12,195 nt of DNA, from NCBI GenBank assembly GCA_900766165.1, contig CAAFUK010000112.1, positions 1 to 12,195 of the forward strand, given 5' to 3'. The notes under the pieces are model-generated. The model searched no databases. It was not told the origin of the DNA and saw nothing but the letters and a program-made list of their open reading frames with translations. The DNA comes from an uncultured Collinsella sp. Lineage in GTDB: Bacteria > Actinomycetota > Coriobacteriia > Coriobacteriales > Coriobacteriaceae. The translations under genes and the position numbers were made by a program. Position 1 is the stretch's first letter. Every line of letters starts with the position of its first letter. Shown one piece after another: positions 6,645 through 12,195 of this stretch.

Positions 6645-7091
6645 CTAGAGGTCCAGGCGCTCTTCGCTGCCGTCGATATCGCAGAAGCGGGCGGCAATGT
6701 TGCGCACCGAGAAGAACGCCAGACGGCCATCGTTGGCGCTCTCGTGCTCCTCGCCGATGCCCACCATGTGCTTAAAGCCGGCCTCGCGCACGCGCTCGCT
6801 CGCGATAGCGTCGTCCTCAAGCACAGCCTCGCCACTCAGGACAATCCAGCACTCCCCCGGCTTCCAGCCCGACAGCTCAAACTTAGGGTTCGCGCAGAGT
6901 TCCGCCCACACGTCCTTGTCGCGCGAGGTGCAAAACCATAGCTTGCCGTCATCGACCATGGCAAACGAGAACGGCCTCACACGGGGCTGATGCCCATCGT
7001 CTGCATCGGTCGTGGCGAGATACCACGCCGGGATACGCCTGAGATACGAGCAGGCGCGCTCAAGTTGCACCGTGCGATTGCATTCGGTCAT
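6645..7091 (-). CDS. Pyridoxamine-5'-phosphate-oxidase-like (FMN-binding split-barrel) protein, copy 1
   Basis: A 148-aa split-barrel protein with the same marks as its neighbour: IPAWYLATTDADDG (residues 20-33) followed by RVRPFSF, DGKLWFCTSRDKDVWAEL and CWIVLSGEAVLEDD. By eye somewhat under half of the aligned residues match the downstream copy, so this is an old tandem duplication with two diverged products. It has a short HQPR insertion before the RPFSF strand and ends in an acidic tail. The ATG at 7091 is preceded by AAAGGGG. It begins 30 bp after the ecfT stop, so it is probably co-transcribed with the riboflavin transporter. Substrate is unknown; a flavin-dependent redox or FMN-storage role is inference from fold and context. 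Confidence 0.85.
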   Translation of the reverse strand: MTECNRTVQLERACSYLRRIPAWYLATTDADDGHQPRVRPFSFAMVDDGKLWFCTSRDKDVWAELCANPKFELSGWKPGECWIVLSGEAVLEDDAIASERVREAGFKHMVGIGEEHESANDGRLAFFSVRNIAARFCDIDGSEERLDL

Positions 7092-7121
7092 TGCGACCCC
7101 TTTCCTACGATCAAGTCGAGC

Positions 7122-7922
7122 TTAAACAAGTTGAAGATTTATACCGATAACTGCAGCTACCAGCAGCGCCGTTGCCACCGCCGCGACGGCGTCCACGCGA
7201 CCAAACGAAAGCGTATGCAGGCGCGTGCGCCCCTGCTCGCCGTGGTAGCAACGCGCATCCATGGCGGCAGAAAGCGTCTCGGCATGACGGAACACACCGG
7301 CAAACAGCGGGATCGCAACGCTTCCCAGCATGCGCACGCCACCAAGCGGACCGCCCGTCACCCGTGCGCCGCGACTGGCCTGCGCATCGGCCGTCTGTTT
7401 CATCTCGGTCGCAAATTGCGGCATAAAACGTAGTGCGATACCCATGATCATGCCAAGCTCATGCGCGGGTAGCCCCACGCGTGCGAACGGCGCGAGCAGG
7501 CGCTCAAAGCCCGCGGTGAGATCAAGTGTGGGCGTCGTGAGGGTGATGGCGCTCATGCCGGCCATCATCAGGGTGAGGCGGCATGCCATAAATGTCGCGG
7601 AGTGCAGCGAGCCTTCGCTTATCTGCAGCGGCCCCAGCTGCCACAAGACGCGCCCGGCCTGGTCGGTAAACAGGTTGAGCACAGCCACCACGACGACGAT
7701 CGCCAGCAACGGCGCCATAGACGACAGGATGCGACGAAACGGCATACGCGCTACCGCGTAGATAAGCGCAACGAACACCGCAACAGGCACCAAGCCGACA
7801 AAGCGTTGGACCGTCAGCGTAACGATTAAGAACACAAAGCCCAAGAGCAGCTTGGCACGCGGGTCCATACGATGGATTGCGCTGCTGCCCGGACAATAAC
7901 TGCCAAACGAGAACGCCTCCAT
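7122..7922 (-). CDS. ecfT: ECF transporter transmembrane component EcfT
   Basis: An integral membrane scaffold that couples the paired ATPases to the substrate-binding S component. The 266-aa protein has hydrophobic segments near residues 24-39, 42-59, 66-84, 110-130, 155-170 and 244-262. The two cytoplasmic coupling-helix motifs are visible as AQASRG (180-185) and AMDARCYHG (220-228). Each deviates at one place from the textbook Ala-Arg-Gly (SRG and ARC), but both arginines are kept. The start codon overlaps the ecfA stop by one base (TAATG), so translation is probably coupled. It is the third gene of the riboflavin import module; the substrate assignment comes from the linked ribU and FMN riboswitch. 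Confidence 0.93.
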   Translation of the reverse strand: MEAFSFGSYCPGSSAIHRMDPRAKLLLGFVFLIVTLTVQRFVGLVPVAVFVALIYAVARMPFRRILSSMAPLLAIVVVVAVLNLFTDQAGRVLWQLGPLQISEGSLHSATFMACRLTLMMAGMSAITLTTPTLDLTAGFERLLAPFARVGLPAHELGMIMGIALRFMPQFATEMKQTADAQASRGARVTGGPLGGVRMLGSVAIPLFAGVFRHAETLSAAMDARCYHGEQGRTRLHTLSFGRVDAVAAVATALLVAAVIGINLQLV

Positions 7923-9808
7923 TAGCAGTCCTCCTTTCGGGCGGACGCGCTGGGGGCGCCGGCGAGCTCACGCGAGCCGCTCGACAGCAAGGTCGCTAGC
8001 TCATCTGCCAGCGACTCAACGGTATAAAGCCTGTCTAGCCGCAGCGGCACGCCAGCCCCCGCCAACGCCAGCGCCATGCGCTGCGCGGCGGGAACGCCCA
8101 GGCCGATTGACTTGAGCTCATCGGCACGAGCAAACACCTGGGCGGGCGCGCCCTCGGCAAACACCGCACCCTCGTTCATTACAACGACGCGATCGCAGCA
8201 TTGCGCCAGGTCGTCCATGCTGTGCGAAACCATGACCACTGTCAGGCCCTCGCGATGGAGCCGACCAATAAGCTGCAAGAAGTCTTTGCGCGCGGCCGGG
8301 TCGAGGCCCGCCATGGGCTCGTCGAGCACCAGCACCTCGGGCTCCATGGCAAGCACGCCGGCAAATGCCACGCGCCGCTGCTGACCACCCGAGAGGTCGA
8401 AGGGGCTCTTATCGCCCACAACGGCAAGGTCAAGCCCCACGCGTGCAAGCGACGACTCCACCCGGCGCGTGACCTCATCTTGCGACAAGCCAAGGTTATG
8501 CGGACCGAACGCCACATCCTGTGCCACGGTCTCGGCAAACAGCTGACGTTCGGGATATTGAAACACCACGCCCACCTTGGCCTTAACCGCAGCGGCATCT
8601 TTCTTTTGCGACAGGTCGAGCCCCAGTGCGTGAACACTGCCCTCTTGTGGGCGAATCAGCCCGTTGAGGTGCTGGACCAGCGTCGATTTACCCGAGCCGG
8701 TATGACCGGCAAGACCGAGGAACTCGCCGCGATGCACCGTCAGCGACACATCGTGCAGCGCCCAGGGATTCCCAGGGTTGTTGCCCCATTTGGCCTGCCT
8801 TTGTTCCTGCGCGCTATCCGCCGCACATTTGTGCCAGCGACGGCGCTCTCTGGCACTCAGCGAATAGCTATATGAAACGTAGTTGAGCTCGATAACGGGC
8901 TCTGAAGCGCAGCGCTCGGCAGCGATACGGGCGACGTTGGCAGCATTTGCCCGCGATACTTGAGCAGTGTCGGCGACATCCGCGCCCCCACGCTCGGCAT
9001 ACAACCGCGAAATCTCGGCGACCATATCTGCCTCGCGCACCTGTGCGTAAACGGGCACGCCGCGAGCACTCAGCGCCATCCCCAGACTGCACGATGCTGG
9101 CATATCCAAGTTCAGTTGCTCAAGCTCGTCCGCCCGGGTCAAAATCTCCTCGGGCGTACCCAGCATTGACACGCGGCCGGCACGGAACACGGCAACACGG
9201 TCCGCCTCGGCAGCTTCTTCCATAAAGTGCGTGATCATCACGATGGTCATACCGCGCTCATGCAGCGCATGGCAGACCTTCATGAGGCCCTTGCGCCCAC
9301 GCGGATCGAGCATCGAGGACGCCTCGTCCAAGATAAGCACGCGCGGTTCCATGGCGAGCACACCGGCAAGCGCCACGCGTTGCTTTTGACCACCCGAGAG
9401 CGCGTGGGTCTCGTGGCGCTCAAAGCCCACCAGACCCACGCCCTTGAGCGCTTCGCGCACGCGCTGCGCAATCTGCGCCGACGCCACACCCAAGTTTTCG
9501 GGGCCAAAGGCAACGTCATCCTCAACGAGGGTCGCCACCAGCTGATCGTCGGGATTTTGGAATACCATGCCCGCGGTCGAACGAATGTCGTAGACCAGCT
9601 CGGGGTCGGACCCATCCATACCGTTGATGCGCACCGCACCCGCATCGGGCTGCAGCAGCGCATTCAGATGCTTGGCGAAGGTCGACTTGCCCGACCCGTT
9701 GCCACCGAGGATGCAGAAAAACTCGCCGTCCACGATCTTCAGATCAATACCGTCAAGCGCCGGCGCGGCACCGTCATAGCTAAAAGAAACGCCCCGGCAC
9801 TCAATCAT
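7922..9808 (-). CDS. Fused ECF transporter ATPase (EcfA1-EcfA2 in one chain)
   Basis: One 628-aa chain carries two complete ABC ATPase domains that power the ECF transporter at the inner face of the membrane. Domain 1 has Walker A GGNGSGKST (35-43), Q-loop FQNPDDQ, signature LSGGQKQR (137-144), Walker B VLILDEASSMLD and ITH. Domain 2 has GHTGSGKST (368-376), FQYPERQLF, LSGGQQRR (472-479), VLVLDEPMAGLD and VSH. The EASSMLD and EPMAGLD variants match the A1 and A2 types respectively, so the fusion order is A1 then A2. Both sites look catalytically intact. A basic, low-complexity stretch (about 318-345, starting ARERRRWHK) is inserted after the first strand of domain 2. The ATG at 9808 overlaps the ribU stop (ATGA) and follows AAAGG. 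In many bacteria these are two genes; fusions are known in actinobacteria. Confidence 0.94.
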   Translation of the reverse strand: MIECRGVSFSYDGAAPALDGIDLKIVDGEFFCILGGNGSGKSTFAKHLNALLQPDAGAVRINGMDGSDPELVYDIRSTAGMVFQNPDDQLVATLVEDDVAFGPENLGVASAQIAQRVREALKGVGLVGFERHETHALSGGQKQRVALAGVLAMEPRVLILDEASSMLDPRGRKGLMKVCHALHERGMTIVMITHFMEEAAEADRVAVFRAGRVSMLGTPEEILTRADELEQLNLDMPASCSLGMALSARGVPVYAQVREADMVAEISRLYAERGGADVADTAQVSRANAANVARIAAERCASEPVIELNYVSYSYSLSARERRRWHKCAADSAQEQRQAKWGNNPGNPWALHDVSLTVHRGEFLGLAGHTGSGKSTLVQHLNGLIRPQEGSVHALGLDLSQKKDAAAVKAKVGVVFQYPERQLFAETVAQDVAFGPHNLGLSQDEVTRRVESSLARVGLDLAVVGDKSPFDLSGGQQRRVAFAGVLAMEPEVLVLDEPMAGLDPAARKDFLQLIGRLHREGLTVVMVSHSMDDLAQCCDRVVVMNEGAVFAEGAPAQVFARADELKSIGLGVPAAQRMALALAGAGVPLRLDRLYTVESLADELATLLSSGSRELAGAPSASARKEDC

Positions 9809-10395
9809 GCGCGACCTTTGACCTGGTCCTTCTTGGGCGTAATAAGGTTGGAGACCGCCTTGTACACGGCAAGCGTCAGCACCGAGTTAAGCACGGTCTT
9901 GATGAGGTTGAACGGCAGCACGGCGGGAAGCATGAGCGGGGCAATCACATCGACCGAGCCATACCAGAACCATACGCCAATGGTAAGGTTTGCGACCATA
10001 GACAGCGCCGTAGCGGCAACAACGCCGAGCACCAGGCCGATCACAGCGCCTTTATAGGTATGCATCTTCTGATAGACGATGGCCGCGGGCAGAATATAGC
10101 CCAGCGTAGCCACCAGGTTCATAAGCGCGCCGACCCAGTCACCCGTAGTAAGCGCATGGATAGCAATCGCCATGGCGGCAACAGCAGTACCGGCACCGGG
10201 ACCATACGCAAATCCGCACACCATCGCCGGCACCAGCGACGGGTCATACGTCAAAAACGGCGCCGAGGGAAGGATGGGCAGCTGCACATACATAAACAGG
10301 GCGCCCAAGGCACACATCAGCGCCATAGTAACGAGCTGTTTGGTGCTCCTCCTATTCGTGTTCTCAAAATGGATATGCTGCGACTGTTCAGACAT
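9805..10395 (-). CDS. ribU: Riboflavin ECF transporter S component (RibU-like)
   Basis: A membrane-embedded substrate-binding subunit, most likely for riboflavin. The 196-aa protein has about six hydrophobic segments (near 20-38, 55-80, 88-108, 114-135, 150-165 and 165-183). The RibU-like stretch LGALFMYVQLPILP (30-43), FLTYDPSLVPAMVCGFAYGP (47-66) and NLVATLGYILPAAIVYQ (93-109) is clear. I start at ATG 10395 because AGGTG (10405-10401) lies 5 nt upstream; an in-frame ATG at 10416 falls inside the FMN aptamer. The directly upstream FMN riboswitch strongly supports riboflavin rather than another vitamin. It is the first gene of an S-A-T operon and overlaps ecfA by 4 bp. Confidence 0.92.
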   Translation of the reverse strand: MSEQSQHIHFENTNRRSTKQLVTMALMCALGALFMYVQLPILPSAPFLTYDPSLVPAMVCGFAYGPGAGTAVAAMAIAIHALTTGDWVGALMNLVATLGYILPAAIVYQKMHTYKGAVIGLVLGVVAATALSMVANLTIGVWFWYGSVDVIAPLMLPAVLPFNLIKTVLNSVLTLAVYKAVSNLITPKKDQVKGRA

Positions 10396-10410
10396 AAGAT
10401 CACCTGCCTC

Positions 10411-10590
10411 TTTCATCCGGACTCTAACCGTTGGTACTGGGATCTCACCAGTTCAGCCGGCATGCGAACCAACACACGCTCGGGTCGCGGACTCATCGGC
10501 TCGGCCGCAGACGCCTCGCCTGCGCCACGGCACCCCTTTGGCACCGCCCGATTTACCGCCAGTGGGGAATTCCACCCCGCCCTGAAACAG
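10411..10590 (-). promoter_or_regulatory. FMN riboswitch (RFN element)
   Basis: Minus-strand reading shows the conserved RFN core: TTTCAGGGCGGGGTG, then AATTCCCCACTGGCGGTAA, later GAGTCCGCGACCC, TGAACTGGTGAGAT, CCAGTACCAACGGT and AGAGTCCGGATGAAAGAG. TTTCA and TGAAA at the two ends form P1. The variable arm between GGCGGTAA and GAGTCCGCGA is long and can fold into ATCGG/CCGAT with an inner CGCAG/CTGCG hairpin. The 3' end lies only about 6 bases from the ribU Shine-Dalgarno (10405-10401) and no terminator fits in between, so FMN binding most likely blocks translation initiation. Confidence 0.95.
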
Positions 10591-10598
10591 CAATTGCA

Positions 10599-10626
10599 AG
10601 TGTAGCACGAGCAGATGCTCGCGCAA
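10599..10626 (-). promoter_or_regulatory. Probable promoter of the riboflavin transport operon
   Basis: On the minus strand TTGCGC (10626-10621) and TACACT (10604-10599) are spaced 16 bp apart, placing the transcription start at the 5' edge of the FMN aptamer. The spacer contains a 14-bp inverted repeat CGAGCA-GA-TGCTCG (10608-10621), which could be a repressor operator or chance symmetry. Confidence 0.5.
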
Positions 10627-10767
10627 GTATGCCGAGGGTAATTAAAACTGGCAGCTTAGTGTTCGAAATATTGAAACAGCTCACAGAACGCGCAACTGAG
10701 GGGCGACGCGGCCGAGGCGAGCGAAGAGTGAGTCTCAGCGTTCTTGCAAACGAAAGCGGCGATGTGC

Positions 10768-12006
10768 CTACCCCGCCCGCATCCAGTCCACTGCATTCAC
10801 GATTTTGATCCCCGTCTTTGTTGTTCCCAACCCAACGCGGTCCAGCGTGATAATCACCTTAGGGAAAGAATCGCGAATCGCTTCGAGCGGCTCAACTTCA
10901 CGCGCATACGTCTCTTCTGCAAGAATGGTCTGGCTAACCTGCACGTACACCGTTTCATCGTGCCTACGCGCAACAAAATCAACCTCCCCGGCAAGCAACG
11001 TTCCCACGGCAACGCTGTAGCCGCGCCGCACAAGCTCCATATGAACCGCGCCTTCGAGCGCATAGCCGGTATCGCGCGCCCGAAAATCTCTAGCCAACCC
11101 CGTAAGGCCACTGTCCACCGCGTAGAACTTCCTCTGCGGAGCGAGCACCTTCTTGCCCGCAAGGCCCTCTTGCATACAGGGGTACACCAAATACGCCTTT
11201 GCCAACGCATCGAGGTATCCGTCTACCGTAGAAGGCGATACTTTCAGCCCGCTAGCAGCGAGCGCCGAAGCGACCTTCCTTGTCGAAAACAAATTGCCAC
11301 CCATCATGAGCACGTAACGAGCCAACCTATCGAGGGCGACCATATCGCGAACCGCACAACGCAGGGCCACGTCTTTCAACAGCACGCTTTCGTATATCCC
11401 TCGAAGCTCACGACGCCAAAATTCCTCTCCTTCTGGAACATAGAAGAGCCCCGGCATGCCACCGTAGCGCAGATAATACGCAAATGCCTCGTCAACAGAA
11501 TCAAGCGCGCCCCTGCGCGCCTTCCAGAACTCAAGGTACTCCGCAAAAGACAAGGGGTGTACGTCGAGCGTGGTGCATCTGCCAGCTAGCAGCGTAGCCA
11601 ACTCCCGCGACAGCACATCTGCATTGGAGCCCGTGACATAAACATCCACACCCGGCTGCGCCCGCAGCTTGCGCACGACCTTCTCCCAGCCGTCCACCTC
11701 TTGAATTTCGTCGAGAAAAACGTACACAGGCAGATTGGAATCAGCAAGCGCGTAGAACCTCGTAAAGTCATCCAACAGCGTTTCGGCCGTGACGTCCAAA
11801 CCAACAGCCAAGCTATCTAACTTTCGGCAGAACACATTACGATCTTCGACCCCACCATCTAGCAGGCTTTTTCGATATATGTCTAGAAGGGTCGATTTTC
11901 CACACCGCCGGACACCTTGAAGTACCTTGACCGAAGGGGTGCCCTTATACGACTCGAGGAGCTTTTGATACCGAGGACGCTCGATATACAGGTTGTCGAA
12001 TGTCAT
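10768..12006 (-). CDS. AAA_14 / DUF4143-type ATPase of unknown role
   Basis: A 412-aa P-loop ATPase of the AAA_14 plus DUF4143 type. Visible are Walker A GVRRCGKST (31-39), Walker B VYVFLDE (94-100) followed by IQEV, the sensor VTGSNA (124-129), LAGR (140-143), and HPLSFAEYLEFW. The C-terminal part contains a winged-helix-like stretch (about 240-275) and a PD-(D/E)XK-like core: LEGAVHMEL (317-325), GEVDFV (340-345) and YVQVSQ (354-359). The usual nuclease lysine position reads Gln, as is common in this family, so nuclease activity is doubtful. The ATG at 12006 is preceded by AGGAG at 6-nt spacing. By eye it is less GC-rich than the arg and ecf genes, which fits an accessory gene. It stands alone, between the flavin operon and the right inverted repeat. 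Function is not known. Confidence 0.88.
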   Translation of the reverse strand: MTFDNLYIERPRYQKLLESYKGTPSVKVLQGVRRCGKSTLLDIYRKSLLDGGVEDRNVFCRKLDSLAVGLDVTAETLLDDFTRFYALADSNLPVYVFLDEIQEVDGWEKVVRKLRAQPGVDVYVTGSNADVLSRELATLLAGRCTTLDVHPLSFAEYLEFWKARRGALDSVDEAFAYYLRYGGMPGLFYVPEGEEFWRRELRGIYESVLLKDVALRCAVRDMVALDRLARYVLMMGGNLFSTRKVASALAASGLKVSPSTVDGYLDALAKAYLVYPCMQEGLAGKKVLAPQRKFYAVDSGLTGLARDFRARDTGYALEGAVHMELVRRGYSVAVGTLLAGEVDFVARRHDETVYVQVSQTILAEETYAREVEPLEAIRDSFPKVIITLDRVGLGTTKTGIKIVNAVDWMRAG

Positions 12007-12111
12007 ATCTTGCTCCTGAGTGTTAAGTATGTTTACTACTTTCAGTCATTCTAACACGATTGTGAAGTATAGTTCTCATTCTGCTATTCGGCACTCTCTG
12101 CAAACACCGGC
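12007..12111 (-). promoter_or_regulatory. AT-rich upstream region of the ATPase gene
   Basis: This short AT-rich leader presumably holds the ATPase promoter. TTAGAAT and TATACT are possible -10 boxes, but neither has a convincing -35 partner. An imperfect direct repeat, TGTTAAGTATGTTT (12021-12034) and TGTGAAGTATAGTT (12061-12074), 11 of 14 matching and spaced 40 bp, and an inverted GTGTTA/TAACAC (12020-12025 and 12052-12057) might be operators. Confidence 0.3.
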
Positions 12112-12190
12112 CCTTGATTATCAACTTTATCCGAACACCTCCCACATTCATCCGCACATGTGCGGATGAATGTGGGAACCCGATACCCTG
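12112..12190. repeat. Right arm of 79-bp perfect inverted repeat
   Basis: This arm is the exact reverse complement of 1-79, with the 38-bp palindrome at 12140-12177. The inner boundary is sharp: position 12111 no longer matches its partner at 80. On the outer side the sequence AGGGC continues to the window end, so full length cannot be judged. It lies upstream of the ATPase gene and belongs to no coding region. Confidence 0.9.
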
Positions 12191-12195
12191 AGGGC

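Noticed and set aside
6184..7091. Calling the split-barrel genes pdxH
   Set aside because: Both proteins are about 136-148 aa, far shorter than PdxH, and the context is riboflavin import rather than vitamin B6 synthesis.
10396..10416. Longer ribU starting at ATG 10416
   Set aside because: That ATG is inside the conserved 3' end of the FMN aptamer (GGATGAAAGAG); ATG 10395 has its own AGGTG site.
1..12190. Composite transposon or integron bounded by the inverted repeats
   Set aside because: No transposase, integrase or resolvase is encoded inside, the cargo is ordinary biosynthesis and transport, and the arms have no recognisable IS ends.

Overview
The window is a GC-rich bacterial segment in which every protein gene I can support lies on the minus strand. 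The argCJBD gene order, the high GC content and the overall style suggest an actinobacterium of the class Coriobacteriia, most likely Collinsella or a relative. That placement is inference from recognition; no database search was made.

Layout from left to right. (a) Positions 1-79 and 12112-12190 form a perfect 79-bp inverted repeat that brackets the window, and each arm contains a 38-bp palindrome. (b) A tRNA-Val(UAC) gene at 154-229 is followed by a degenerate tandem array (period about 185 bp, 212-674) in which each unit starts with a copy of the last 18 nt of the tRNA. (c) At 696-910 lies an AT-richer, gene-free, MITE-like element with imperfect 33-bp inverted ends, followed by a nested hairpin at 915-959. 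(d) The arginine operon runs 5916 to 1028 on the minus strand in the order argC, argJ, argB, argD. It converts N-acetylglutamate to N-acetylornithine and recycles the acetyl group. Two tandem ARG-box-like operators lie upstream of argC. (e) A flavin operon runs 10590 to 6079 on the minus strand: an FMN riboswitch, ribU, a fused EcfA1-EcfA2 ATPase, ecfT, two tandem FMN-binding split-barrel proteins and a strong terminator. (f) A DUF4143/AAA_14-type ATPase gene (12006 to 10768) lies next to the right inverted repeat.

How the genes fit together. The arginine block is a conventional four-gene biosynthetic unit, probably repressed by ArgR acting on the paired boxes. The second operon looks like a self-contained vitamin B2 module: FMN level is read by the riboswitch at the ribosome-binding site of ribU. 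RibU with the ECF module imports riboflavin, and two small proteins of a flavin-binding fold sit at the end of the same probable transcript. The ATPase is an accessory gene of unknown role.

The least explained parts are the tRNA-derived tandem array, the 215-bp inverted-end element and the end-to-end inverted repeat. The last could be a recombination or inversion substrate, or simply a dispersed repeat at which an assembly broke.
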